From Elysia marginata (Eukaryota > Mollusca > Gastropoda > Plakobranchidae), in contig BMAT01009223.1 in assembly GCA_019649035.1 (NCBI GenBank), positions 164,246 through 197,365 on the forward strand: a DNA stretch of 33,120 bases, written 5' to 3'. Both the position numbers and the translations under genes were made by a program. Below, in pieces: positions 1 through 10,893 of this stretch (positions are counted from its first letter, which is position 1; the number at the start of each line of letters is the position of its first letter). The notes below the pieces were generated by a model. It made no database searches. It had not been told where the DNA came from and was given only the letters and a program-made list of their open reading frames with translations.

Positions 1-240
1 TAGCAGTAGTAGTAGTAGCACTAGCAGCAGCAGTGGTAATAGTAGTAGTCGTTGTTTTTTTTGTAGTAGTAGCAGCAACAGCAACAGCAGCAGCAACTAC
101 ATTCACTGTTATTACTATCATTATTGTTACTATAATTATTATTATTATAATCACCATTGATATCATTAGGTCTGTTATTATCGTCATTTATTATTTTTAT
201 CACTACTATTATCAAAATCATCATCATAATCATAGACAAC
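1..240. repeat. Degenerate trinucleotide microsatellite
   Basis: The first 240 bases are almost entirely three-base units (TAG/AGC/AGT, then ATT/ATC/TCA variants) with clear 3-bp periodicity but many substitutions. The periodicity keeps reading frames open on both strands (33-470 + and 21-242 -). Their predicted products are runs of V/I/T or N/Y/S with no protein-like composition, so I read this as an old, decayed microsatellite and not as a gene. Confidence 0.85.
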
Positions 241-505
241 AATCTTCTCTGTCCCGCTATTTACTTTTCAGATTATGTACAAAATTTATGTATCTATCTT
301 CCTATTTACATACTTCCATAGAGTTTCAGCTATCTAGATTTTTTTGGTCGGTTTACCTTTATAATAAATCATCTCCGCTTTTTCTGAGTGATCGCTTTCA
401 GAATAGTTCTTTGAAAATGCTTGCGATTTGTTTCAAACTCCTGACTGTGAAAAGTACTTGGGCTTTTTAACATCAAAAAATATTGTGCTTGTTTGCTTTC
501 CAAAG

Positions 506-623
506 ATGGATGCCTATTCGATGGCACCATTTACCAGAAAGGAGAGATGATTCAGATCCCCTACTGCCTTGGACAAATGGAGTGTCTTGGAGACAATGCT
601 CTTGGAGACATTGAACCAGCAAC
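506..623 (+). CDS. Exon, first visible Cys module (front part)
   Basis: The acceptor is ctttccaaag and the donor is GTAGGT at 624. Two bases complete a codon begun upstream, and the frame then reads G-C-L-F-D-G and stays open to the end. Three of the module's cysteines lie here. The exon is 118 bases, the same length as its counterpart 3522-3639. Confidence 0.75.
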
Positions 624-3600
624 GTAGGTTTTATTAGATTGTATTTCTTTTTTTTTCATGGTGCGAGAATAATTGTGGATGAACGTTGTAGGGAAAATAT
701 GATTTTTTTAATTATATGACTGCCAAACATTGGAATTGATCCTTTATTTCTAGAACTAAATGCATTTATAATGCCAAGCTAGCCAATGTTTCACAAACCT
801 TTATGCAAAGCCAAGTCATCAGATAGGCGTATAGTTCAATAGCTATAGCTTAGGCCGCAGTTTTGAGTATGGTCGCTTAGGCTGTAGTACACTCACTCAC
901 TCAGACCTCTCTGAGCCGTCTGGCGCTTGAGGCCGTTGAAGCTCTCCATCTTGGTCGATCCGCTGTAGTTAGGGGAGCCGTTTCTAAGGAGAGGCCTCTT
1001 TCTTTCAGGCACATAAAGGTATAAAATGAGCACATGCCTTGTATGGAGGCTACCCTATATCTCAGCAGGGTGATCTGATTCTTGACAAAACATCGTTCTT
1101 TTCCGCATTCCTTCTTGTAGGTTGCGCACCCGTTTGTGCGGCACGTTAAGAAATAATTACCTCGCAGCTTAAATAAATCGCTCTAATAGCATTTTTATAC
1201 AGTATTCCGCACCAATAGCAATGATCATGTGGTAGGCATTAGGAAAGGGATTTTAGCAAGAGTAGCGGAAATTTTCTTACGTCTATCCGAATGAGATCTA
1301 ATCATTAATGCTAATACATGCTGTTTACATTATGACGTCTTCTTAAAAAAATATTTGGAAGACAATGCTACATAAAAATAAAATGAGATTACGGGCTGTC
1401 TCTTGAATGCGGTCTTTTAAAATATACGCGATATATTTATATTGAAGATAAACTTTTTATTAAGCTCAACAATTTTTTTCTTCTTTTTTTTTTTACCCAT
1501 TGATAAATAAGACCTTAAAATATAGGTCCAGATTACAATAAACATTACAGTATTTTTTGGGGTATTGTCCTCTAGCGAAACGACGCTACTTTTGTCTTAC
1601 CTATAATCTCATTCCATATAGGTCAGCATCGTTGGAAGAGGGCTGGTTTTTTTTTTTTAAGAACAATGTGCTAAAATGCAAGATTTTTTAAATTAAAATT
1701 TGATTAATGACTTTGAAGATAAGAAAATTTTTACTAATCCTAACATGGGAAATTCAAATGTAAACGTACGGACATACATGAAATTGTTTTATTGTAATTG
1801 TTCAATATAATTGTATTAAAAATAATTATGATAATTTAATTCATCTAAAACATATATACATATATGCACACACAAAAGTTTAAGATTAAACTAATTCATC
1901 AACTAAGTGTGTGTTTAAAAAATTATTCAAATTATTAGTTTGCTCAAAAATTATAGGTGCAAACAGTTTTAATCTGTATTTGAAAAATGTGTACTTAAAG
2001 AGTAAAACAGTTCAACTACAATTAATATCTTAAATTATTTTAAAACCAGCAAACTGGGGTGTAAATCTAGAATGATCGGTATAATACATGTATGAAAATT
2101 AGTGTCGAAAGCCAGGTATACGCCATATTAAAAAAAAAATAATTTAAAACTATACTCTTTTATATATACGTGTGTCTATGTGTGTGTATGTGAAAATAAG
2201 TGCACATCTGTTTACATGATTTTCTTCCTAAAAATATTCTGAAACTTGTAAAACAATGCAAACATATTTAAAGATGGACGTGGCGTTGTATTTAAAATTG
2301 CCAGATTTTTTTATATTGTAATCGATATTATTTCGATGAATTTTGCTAATAATAGTTCCTTAAATAGGGATATTATAACATTTTAAAACATGTTTTATGA
2401 TATATAAACAAAACCATGGGTTTTTTGTTTTGTTTGTTTGTTTGTTTTTTGCAATGTGATAAAAAATGATTAGATATTCCTACTATGTTGCATTCGAACA
2501 TCTGGCCCATTCGGAAAATTTGTAATTCAACAACCGCCCCTTGAAAATGTTAACTTTATCTCATTATAATTCATTTGCCAATTTCAAAAAAATGTTTGTT
2601 TACTTTTGTTGATATGCTTATTTCTATCTTTCAGAGACTGTGAAAGGAAGAGAGATGTTGCCGACACTGGTAAATATTTTACATTTCCTTCATTTATAAA
2701 TCCATTTTATTTCATTCTGCACTAGAAAAGTTATCTATCATGATTTGGGCTCCTTTTATAAATTTCAAACCAACATATTAATCTATATTTTTTTTATCAG
2801 AAGCAGGTAGAGTTGTTTTGTTTATGTTTTATTTTCCATTAGGTTTGGTATCCTAATTACAAGAGTCCGTCAATAAGAAGCACAGACACATACTCCTCGC
2901 CCCCCCCCCCTCACCCCCAAATACACGTACACTCGCATGCACACACCGTCCAACAAACAACAGATAGACATAGCTCAATAGGTATTTGGGGGGGGGCATT
3001 GTTTGGGAACAGTTCTACTCAGTAGATAAGAGATCGAAAGCTACATTTTTTAAACTTAAAATCGGGAAATTCCACGCCCCATATTTTTGAAAATCTCATG
3101 GTCAAAAGATCTCATGTTGCGCTTGATTTAGTTTATATACTTTTTATGTTTTAGTTATGATTACTAACGCTTAAGCACAACATTCAAAAATTTTATTTCC
3201 ACAGTTATTCGGTAAAAATATGGAGATAGGCTTAAGTTCAAGATAGCACTTTATAGTTATATAAATGTAAATGTAAATAAATTGCACTTGAGAATACAAA
3301 CCTCAGTAAATTATATGCTTGTTGTCTATGGTCAAAGATAATGTACAAAACCATTTTTTTTTTTTTTTTGGAAATCTTCTTCTAGTTTTTTCAATAAAGA
3401 AAATTAGATTGACATTTTTGGTGTTATATATGCTTCAGCTACCAATAGGCCCTGTAAGTAAACCTATTTTGTAAAATATTGCTGTGCAAGTGTTATGACT
3501 GAGTTGGTTTACCGTCTCCAGTTGGATGTAACTTTGATGGTCACGAATATGGCGTTGGCGAGAAGATCATCATCCAAAACTGCCTGGCTGAGTACACCTG

Positions 3601-3987
3601 CAATGGCAACAACGAACTCATAAACTACAAGCAACTCTTGTAAGTTACCTAGTTATATTTATGGGCCTTATAATAATGATATATATAAATACACTAATAT
3701 AGCACCAAATCTAAAACATTTAAAAGCTCTAAGCGTCTACCGATGAAAACGGACGCTACCGGAGTTGAAGAACAGAACTCTTTTGTGCAATAGGTCAATG
3801 TGATTTCGATCTCGATATGAAAACGTTAAAGCAATATGCAACCAACCTGTGATGAATGGTTTCAAATTGATCGGGGGTTATTTGATTTGTTTCTTGTTCT
3901 ATTCGGTGCAGATCTAAACTAACATATGATGATAATTTTTTCTCTCTCTCTTTCTCAAACAGTGGAATCTGCCCAGATGAGCAATAA
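506..3987 (+). CDS. 3' end of a cysteine-repeat protein gene (four exons, partial)
   Basis: Four exons are supported by splice signals and matching phases: 506-623, 2635-2669, 3522-3639 and 3963-3987 (TAA at 3985-3987). The joined product holds two copies of one module. The first runs GCLFDGTIYQKGEMI..YCL....CLGDNALG and then ..DC; the second runs GCNFDGHEYGVGEKI..NCL....CNGNNEL and then GICPDEQ-stop. The shared pattern is C-x-F-D-G-x2-Y-x2-G-E-x-I-x4-C-L-x4-C-x-G-x-N-x-L, with a fourth Cys just after the internal intron. Each module is cut at the same place by a phase-2 intron, and a phase-1 intron separates modules, which fits duplication of a two-exon unit. The spacing recalls small VWC-like extracellular modules of invertebrates, so a secreted or matrix protein is plausible, but I do not recognise the family. 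The start codon and any signal peptide are upstream of the window. Confidence 0.75.
624..2634 (+). other. Intron with possible retroelement scrap
   Basis: This is AT-rich intron sequence. It contains a distinctly GC-rich island at about 880-1010 whose reverse strand reads ADRPRWRASTASSARRLREV before a stop. That composition and its charged, Arg-rich look are reminiscent of the C-terminal tail of non-LTR retrotransposon ORF2 proteins, but it is too short for assignment. The remainder is homopolymer and TA-rich sequence with a T/G stretch near 2421-2450. I see no other coding signal. Confidence 0.5.
2635..2669 (+). CDS. Exon, first Cys module (end part)
   Basis: A 35-base exon between tctttcag and GTAAAT. 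Joined to the preceding exon it reads T-D-C-E-R-K-R-D-V-A-D-T and supplies the fourth Cys of the module. It ends in phase 1, which exactly suits the TT at the start of the exon at 3522. Confidence 0.7.
2670..3521 (+). other. Intron with C-run/G-run inverted repeat
   Basis: This intron holds a C-rich stretch (2900-2918) and an exact 11-base inverted repeat: CCCCCAAATAC at 2914-2924 and GTATTTGGGGG at 2982-2992. The two arms could pair around a CA-rich loop of about 57 bases. I see no coding signal in the rest. Confidence 0.5.
3522..3639 (+). CDS. Exon, second Cys module (front part)
   Basis: The acceptor is accgtctccag and the donor is GTAAGT at 3640, both strong. The frame reads GCNFDGHEYGVGEKI and onward, with the same Cys, FDG, Y, GE and CL positions as the exon at 506-623 and the identical exon length of 118 bases. 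Confidence 0.8.
3640..3962 (+). other. Intron between the last two exons
   Basis: A 323-base AT-rich intron that ends in a CT-rich tract, tctctctctctttctcaaacag. I see nothing else in it. Confidence 0.6.
3963..3987 (+). CDS. Terminal exon with stop
   Basis: After the CT-rich acceptor ending at 3962, the frame continues as (F)GICPDEQ and TAA. The Cys matches the position of the fourth Cys of the first module, which supports this as the genuine end of the protein. An AATAAA overlaps the stop (3983-3988) but is too close to be a sensible cleavage signal. The next AATAAA in this orientation that I noticed is at 5684-5689. Confidence 0.65.
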
Positions 3988-5387
3988 ACGCCGGACAAGG
4001 TACAATTCAACATAACTCCACCGTCGTGAATGGCTGTCTTGAATGTCTGAAATTTGAAATGAAAGTTTGATAGCGAAAAAGAATACTCTTAGATCTGAGA
4101 CATGGACATTGTAGAATTACTTAAATACTCTATAAACAACATTATTCTTGCTCAATGATGTGTTTGCCGTGTTACCCCGTTTTGTCTTTTTTCTTATGAG
4201 TAAAAAGATAACTATTGAATGACTCTTGATCTTAGGGTGGAAGAAGGTTTTTTTTTTCTAAGTAACCATTTAGAGAAAAACTGAAAGGTATGGAACATCC
4301 ATAACACGCGTGCCATACATGTACCGGTATACCTAAAGAATCAGAAGGTAAAAAGAGTGAGGCTCTTTAAGATTTTCTGCTTTCAAAACCACAATTAGTA
4401 CTAAAGAAGAGTTTATTATTTTGCACTCTTCCGCCTACAATTTTTAAGATGGTATGCAAATTATCGTTCTTTTTAGAAAATTTCCTCTTCGAAGCCAATT
4501 GCTTGCGGTCAAGAACGATAGTTTTGTGATTTAATAGCTTTCTGTCTCTCTCTTTCTCAGTATCTTTCTGATTCTCTCTCTTTTCTTTCTTTCTGTCTGT
4601 CTCTCTGTCTGTCTGTCTGTCTCTCTCTCTTTCTCTCTCTTTCTCTCTCTCTCTCTCTCCCTCCCTTTCCGTCTTTTTTTTTCTTTTGCGTTTTAAGTAT
4701 TACTATTCTAATTCCTTCTTCCCATTAAAAAAAAAATATTTATATTTTATCACAAGAAAAAAGAAACAACACTGACATCTACTTCCTAAAACTTGAGAAA
4801 ATCTACAAAACATGTGTAGTTTTCCCACAAAATGTGTCAAATTGCAGGACTTGCTACAGACACAGCTCTTTGAAACCCCTCGACAGTGGTGAACATTTTT
4901 GACGACTTGCTTTTTACACCTAATAGACGGGATCACTGAGACACATTTTTGTTGAATTAGGAAAAAAACACATTTACAATTTTTACGTTCAGCAGGATTT
5001 AAACAAGCTGTTAGTATAACTATAAACCATTCGTTTCATAATTTCCAGATATTTTTTTTAGTTCTGTAATTTTTACGGCTACATACATCATTAACTTTCA
5101 TTTTGTGGCAAGAGAAAATGTAGTCAAACCTTACCCCTATTACAAAACATCGGTACAACTTGACTCAGTTTGTCAACGTGTCACACAAAGTAAAGCACCT
5201 GGAAACAACTACATTGTACTATGATGCATACCTTAAATGTTATCGTTTGTTCTGTGTGTTTGTTGTGTCGGCAAATGGGTTGCTTTTGGTGCGATTTGGA
5301 TCTTCCCGTCTCAAGTAAGCGAGTCACTTAGAGGGTTAAGCAAGGAAATTCGCCATGAAACTCCTTTTTGAAGGAGCCTAGTGGCGA
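3988..5387. other. 3' flank or UTR of the Cys-repeat gene, CT-rich tract
   Basis: No coding signal was found. Immediately downstream sequence may be 3' UTR. A pyrimidine simple repeat (CT, TCTG and TTTC units) occupies roughly 4539-4686. The small minus-strand frames at 3795-4013 and 4703-4936 have no splice or composition support. Confidence 0.5.
4539..4686. repeat. CT/TCTG microsatellite
   Basis: Compound pyrimidine microsatellite with (CT)n, (TCTG)n and TTTC units, ending in a T run. Confidence 0.85.
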
Positions 5388-5467
5388 CATGGTATAAAGT
5401 ATGTTTATCTAAGTAGCAAGGCAGCGAGTGCCGAAGCTATTATAAATCGAAGGTTCGAACCATACTA
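5388..5467 (+). repeat. Possible tRNA-derived SINE remnant
   Basis: A perfect B-box-like GGTTCGAACC lies at about 5451-5460, and a loose A-box, TAGCAAGGCAG, about 35 bases upstream. AGTATG near 5397 and CATACT after the B-box could pair like an acceptor stem. D- and T-stem pairing is poor, so this is not a functional tRNA gene. It may be a decayed SINE head or chance. Confidence 0.3.
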
Positions 5468-7563
5468 AAGGCAGACATTATGGGAATATCCACTTAAAGC
5501 CTACTTCTCCGCACTACTAATTTCATACCTTTAAAATCTTTAAATCATTTACTTGTGAAGTTGCTGCCTCCATTGTTTATTTTCACTGGTTGCAAGACAT
5601 GTGTTTATATATTAATTTTTTATGTTTGATATTAGGAAAATTTATTGGTATTAAAATTATTTTCCGCAGCAAAAAATCTCTGCAATAAACCAAATGTTAT
5701 TACTGAATTGCTTTCAGTACAGTAGTTATTAAGAAAACCTGTATTTAAAAGAGTTTAATGAGATTTTACCAGAATATGTATCATTTCTAAAAACAAATAC
5801 TTCTTTAAATTGCTATAGATATTTTTTTTAAGTCTTACATTCTTTCAACTGTCATCAATTTTTGTGTAATTCGTAAAAACTTCCTGCTCATAGCTGACAG
5901 GTGGGCCTATTGCTTACACTACGGCTGCCATCTTGTAGGGTAAAATAGACATTCAGAAATTGAAATACCTTCTTTTAAGGTGGAAAAGATTTTAAAAACT
6001 TTGTCTTTAAATAGCCTTTAGGGATATGTGACTTGCACATTGTGCCCTGCATGTCTGAAATGTGAAAACAGCTTTCAAAAGGTGTCCATAACAAAATTAT
6101 TTTTTGATACTGAGGGGAACGTCAAACACAAATACAAAAAGTGATTAGCAGTAAATAAGAAAGACAAACCAAAAAAATGAAATTTGATAGAAAATTCTCG
6201 TTTATTAAATTATCTTGCAAAATCATCTTCATAAAATACTGCCAGTGAAACCTCAGAGTGATCTGGGGAGTTTGTTATCTTTGATATTGGGGCTAGGCAA
6301 GTAGTGATTGAGAAAGACGTGGTATTAAATTAGTGTACTCTGATAAACATTTTTAGTTACGCCATAGCAATTACACATAATAATAATAATATGACTTTTT
6401 GGTGTTTTTCTTTTTTACATCCTGTACACATATCTAAATAATAAAAATAGTATTGTTTCTATTATATTCCAAACATAAAACCATCCAAGTTTTATATTAT
6501 AATCATTCTACATCAATTTTTTTTCTAAAATTTGTCTTTATTACTATAATTTATACATATATAGATTTGATATATTACTCCTTTCTTTTTAAAGCACCTT
6601 GTGTTTGACAAATTGTAGAGGTTTTCGAACATGTGCTCTTATGCAATGGTTCTTTACAAACATTAAAAGACATTAAAACTAATGACATGACAACAAGCCT
6701 GATCATCACTCAATCTTCAATTTCACTTAATATTTCAGTGAATGCAATTTCTTTCCCTTAATTAAAAAGAAAAATCAAATTTTTCCTAAATGCTTTGCAT
6801 CAGTCCAAATCATATATTTTGCACCTTAACTCACTGAAGATGCCCAGGACGTGTAACATCCAGTAGATTGAAGAGCTGAAGAGAAACGCTTATGGCAAAC
6901 AAAGGACTCTGATGATCACAAGTATTTTTTACATGTAGTACTACAATGTAGTCTGCATCCTGTTCTATAAACATCTTCTTGAAACTCACTTTAACTTATG
7001 TCTGGTGCAGCTTACAATCTTAAAAAGCTACCAAACATACATGTCTGGGGCATCGAGTTAAGTTAAAACTTCAAATATCTAAAAATTCAAATACCACTAT
7101 ACCTTGCACAAGGATCTTAAATTCAGTATATAGTTCGAATAAGGCAAACATTCCAATTATACAGGTTCGAATTTCAGGGACTGCACTGCATTCTTTAAAT
7201 CATAACACATTCATGTAAGTCTGATTTAGAAGTTATCATTAATTGCTCATTTTAATGGCTTCATAAAAGGACTTCAGGGAAAATTTTGTTTATACCCCTC
7301 TTTTGTGAACAAGTATAATTTACCTTATATCAAAATTACATTTTTAATTTTAAAAAAGCTTTTATGCCCCGCTGAAACCATGTGTAATTAAAGCTTTACT
7401 GAAATAAATAAGCAGAAACATTTACAACATTGGTGTATTGAACACATACTTGAGTAAGATTGAGCTTTCCATTTTACAATAAATTAAACAAGTGATCAAG
7501 ATGACAAAATTATATACAGCATTCAGCAAATCATAATAATAAGTGTAGGCCATTGTTAAATAT

Positions 7564-7565
<2 letters not shown>

Positions 7566-7602
<37 letters not shown>
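7566..7602. repeat. (TA)n microsatellite
   Basis: Uninterrupted TA dinucleotide tract of about 37 bases. Confidence 0.9.
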
Positions 7603-7606
<4 letters not shown>

Positions 7607-8993
7607 CATATCTAAATGTTTTGTGACATCAGCTGTATATTTTTTCGCCTCCAGAGATCCTACCAAATAATTCTTCATGCTCTTAGCTGTCCGAGAGGAC
7701 AAATGTAGAAATATTTCAACATGAGTGCACGGGGCCAGCCCCAATACTTCTTATTTCTGTGAAGCTCTTGTAGTCTTGGCACCTACACATTAGTCTGATC
7801 AGCCTAGTAATAAAACATCATGTTATATATTTGATTTTTCTTTTGTTATTGTTGCATTGTTAATATTATTTATTATTCATTGAACAAAACACACAAAAAA
7901 AACAAGAAAATATATATACTAAAAATGAATATCAAAACTATTATTCAATGCATTACATCAAAGCAAATAAAAGATAGGCTTAATTCTAAACATCCCAACT
8001 AAAATTATAATGAAATGAAATAGACTTTCACCTCTGTAGTTATTATACTACTACACAAGCCAGGATAAACCAGGTTCATACCAGAGTTTTGTTCTTCTGA
8101 GTTTTGGAAATGCATGTCTAGAGCATTTCCATTTTCTTGAGACAGAGAAACATTTACAAGCATCCGACTAAGCCAGTCTTCCTGAGTGGCTAAACAACCT
8201 TGTTTTAAACAAACTTTTGTGTGAGTGGAGCATTCAATTGATCCATCTTATTAAAACTTTGTGTTGAATGTAAGACAATAAGTTTTAATTTGACAGTGTG
8301 GTATGTCCTTGGAGTAGGCTACGTTCAACATATTTAGATAAAACTGCAGGAGGTACATAATAACAGATTTTGTTAAAGAAAAAAAATGAGGGAAGATTCA
8401 AAACATAAAATGCCATTTCTTATGCCAAAAATCAGAACTTATATGGGGGGGGGGGGGATACTTGGAAAAGTGGGGTAAAAAATATTGACAAAATTTTGTG
8501 TTTTACACAGCAAAAAAAGTACAAAAATTAAAACTTTTTTCACTTTGAAAACAATATGTAATCAATAATATTAAAAAAGTACAAATAAAAATGAAATAAA
8601 ATTTTAGTCTCTTTAAAACAAAGATATTGAATAACCACCAATACAAATACAAAAATTATGGCTGCTACTTTTTCCACTGTTTTTATTTTTACATTTTTTT
8701 TAATGCAAAATGCTGACACAATGAAACCTCAACTTCAAATATTAATTGCTGGTCGAGCACTGGTAGTGATCTTGAAAAAAAGTTCTTCTGCTTTATATAT
8801 GACTGAACATCTGCTTTGATTTTGAATTGGTTGCTCCAATTATAGTTTATCAAGATCTAGACATGCAAGAGAAAATCATCATTTGTCTTGTGCCCAGGGT
8901 GAATGGGTTTGATGTCATGATATTCACCTTCAAAGCTGTTGCTGATGTGAACAAGATATTTTCTAAGTTTCCAAATGTATAAAATTTAACAGA

Positions 8994-8997
<4 letters not shown>

Positions 8998-9025
<28 letters not shown>
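8998..9025. repeat. (TA)n microsatellite
   Basis: Uninterrupted TA dinucleotide tract of about 28 bases, 75 bases to the left of the SINE target duplication. Confidence 0.9.
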
Positions 9026-9099
9026 TGCAAATATGTATTAACTTTTTTCTTGACTTAAAATATAGAGCAAAATAAGGTAAATTAAACCTTTCAACAGTG

Positions 9100-9378
9100 G
9101 TTTCTCAAAGATTGATTGATTTGATTGAAGGGTATTTTTACAAGCCCAATTCCACTTCAAAGTGCTCTCAGGGCTTGGGTCCCAATGACAATTTACGGGC
9201 TGCCACCCAGAGACTAGCGGGAATACCATGACTTAGCTTCAGCCGGTCACATTATACTGACACCGACCCAACCAGTAGGGGCCCGGACTGTGCTCTGCTG
9301 TGTTTCGAACCCGCAACCTCTTGGCCACGGAGCGAAGCCACTACCAACTGAGCTATCTAGGCCCTCGTTTCTCAAAGA
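9100..9378 (-). mobile_element. tRNA-derived SINE with 12-bp target-site duplications
   Basis: Read on the minus strand, the element starts with GGGCCTAGATAGCTCAGTTG, a typical tRNA head with an A box (complement of 9344-9355). A B box, GGTTCGAAAC, follows (complement of 9302-9311). A non-tRNA body of about 160 bases comes next, and the element ends in a short A/T-rich simple tail made of TCAA-type units (9111-9130). The element is flanked by a perfect 12-bp direct repeat, gtttctcaaaga, at 9100-9111 and 9367-9378, the mark of target-primed insertion. Body length and layout suit a class of invertebrate SINE; I cannot name the family. The undamaged target duplication suggests a fairly recent insertion. 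Confidence 0.88.
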
Positions 9379-10387
9379 AGGAATGACCGGCCTTCTACTC
9401 ATTTGCCTTGGACACAAGACATTTACTTCTACTAAAACCCTCTCACATTTTATTTCTCTGACAAGGTTGCCTGTGCTTTGTCTTGAGGTCTAAGGAATTT
9501 TTTTTTTAACTAGTTTTAACAATGGAGACCTCAGAAAGTTGAGAGCTTTTTTTAAAACTTTTTGGATTAATAAGAGGTGTATTGTAACTGATGTAATGCA
9601 TTGAATGTGTACATGTATTGACACCAAATCCTTGATTTAAAACAAATTGCTACATTTGTCAACATCTTTTCTTAGAGAAGTTCAAAATATGGCAAATTTA
9701 TTTCAATTCATTGCAGGTGAAAATACTTCAGGTATCAGAAAAAAAATGACATATGACTTATAAGAAAAAATGTTAAGGAAGTGAAAAAGCTTGTGGCTTT
9801 ACATTTTTGTTACATCAAAAAAGCATTATTATTTATAGACCTGCGAGTGGCAGGCATAAGAATATATACATAAAAAGTTAAAATTAGAAATAAAAAGAAA
9901 ACAAATTAAAAAATAGAATACTACATTAGGTGATAAAAAACTAAAGAAAGTACAAAAGATATGAATAAGAAAAGGCAGGGGGAATAGAAAAACACCTGTT
10001 TTGACACTCACTTCTTTTCCTTTATTCAATTTTGTAAATTTTATTCCGTACTCTACTATTAATATTTATTATTCTGTAAGTTTTATATAGTATAGACTGC
10101 TCTCTTTTTCCTCTTTTCTCTTCAGGTCCCCATTGGAAAAGAAAGGAGTTCAGGTAATTAAATTTTTATTATTATTATTTATGATTGCTTAGGACAGACT
10201 ATAAGCAAAATTCTTGTTCTCATAGTTTAAAACTGCAACACCACCATTAAGGTAAAAAACATTTTGTATTCATCTTAATATTAAACAGTGTTTTTACATG
10301 TTAGGTGTTAAAATAAGGCTTTGAATCATCAATAATAACAGAATGTACATTAGAATAAACAGTAGAATTAAATGAAAACATTAATCT
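9379..10387. other. Spacer with one exon-like motif
   Basis: AT-rich sequence without an open gene. The only splice-like feature is at 10126-10153 (+): a strong pyrimidine tract and AG, then 28 bases, then GTAATT. See the separate entry. Confidence 0.4.
10126..10153 (+). other. Candidate microexon, plus strand
   Basis: A long pyrimidine tract ends in ctcttttctcttcag. It is followed by 28 bases and the donor GTAATT. In one frame it reads SPLEKKGVQ, which would continue in phase into the candidate at 12875-12930. There is no homology I recognise, and an assembly gap lies between them, so this is only a suggestion. Confidence 0.18.
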
Positions 10388-10867
10388 TTAAGCACTTGAC
10401 TGCTCTGTGTACGTAAGCTGTACGTGCCACTGCCCCGTGGGTCTAATGCGCTGCGAATGTACACTGTACATCAAGTTTTGTTTCGCCTACCAGATAAACA
10501 ATCCTTGCTTTCAGTAGACAAAAATAGCCAAAAACGACTATACTTTTGTACGAAAAATACCCTGCAGCCGAGTTTATTATACGCTCATACACGCAAACAC
10601 ACACAGTCATGTGCCTGTGCTATGTAGGCCTAGTCAAGGCCAGCTGACTACCTCTGCTGTGGCTTGCGCTTTGGTTTTGCTACACAGTTGCTGATTCTAG
10701 ATCTAGATCTAATCAACCATGGATTTACCAAGAAGACAATCAAGACTTAGAGCTGAGCAAGTTTTAGATGAAATTTATCAAGATCTTGACAAGATTGAGC
10801 CTCAGTGCTTCCTTAGAAATTTTCTTAGCACACAGGTGTGCAATTTGTGTAGCAGTGAAGGGGTTAA
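10388..10867 (+). mobile_element. Non-autonomous piggyBac-like element
   Basis: TTAA occurs at both ends (10388-10391 and 10864-10867). The inner ends are imperfect inverted repeats: GCACTTGACTGC at the left, and CCCCTTCACTGC as the complement at the right (9 of 12 matching). TTAA target duplication with C/T-rich ends of this form is characteristic of the piggyBac superfamily. A subterminal inverted motif (GTACGTAAGCTGTACG and GTACACTGTAC) lies at about 10409-10468. Internally, 10720 onward reads MDLPRRQSRLRAEQVLDEIY.., like the acidic N-terminus of a piggyBac transposase, but the catalytic part is absent. The whole insert is about 472 bases, so it is a deletion derivative that would need a transposase in trans. 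Confidence 0.7.
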
Positions 10868-10893
10868 AGTAGAAATAGTTTTTTTTTTTAAAT
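10720..10893 (+). pseudogene. Truncated transposase N-terminus inside the piggyBac-like element
   Basis: An ATG in a reasonable context (aatcaaccATGG) opens a frame starting MDLPRRQSRLRAEQVLDEIY. It runs on through the right inverted repeat and the TTAA into flanking sequence before stopping. The Arg-rich start followed by a Leu/Glu/Asp stretch resembles the non-catalytic start of piggyBac transposases. The DDD catalytic core is missing, so no transposase activity can come from this copy. Confidence 0.45.

Larger units (their letters stand above)
5468..9099. other. Gene-poor spacer with simple repeats
   Basis: This is 3.6 kb of AT-rich sequence. It contains (TA)n tracts at 7566-7602 and 8998-9025 and a 13-G run at 8445-8457. 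An open frame at about 8797-8985 (+) ends in a stop and includes YQDLDMQEKIIICLVPRV; I do not recognise it and it has no clear exon borders. An AATAAA on the minus strand lies near 6200. Long 3' UTR sequence from either neighbouring gene cannot be excluded. Confidence 0.5.

Noticed and set aside
33..470. 145-residue plus-strand frame and its minus-strand counterpart 21-242
   Set aside because: Both come from the degenerate trinucleotide repeat; the composition is not protein-like and no splice or start context supports them.
3983..3988. AATAAA as poly(A) signal of the Cys-repeat gene
   Set aside because: It overlaps the stop codon and would leave almost no 3' UTR.
9302..9366. Functional tRNA gene
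   Set aside because: A and B boxes are present, but the sequence continues into a SINE body bounded by target duplications, so it is a SINE head.
10424..10627. 67-residue plus-strand frame
   Set aside because: It lies in the subterminal non-coding part of the piggyBac-like element.
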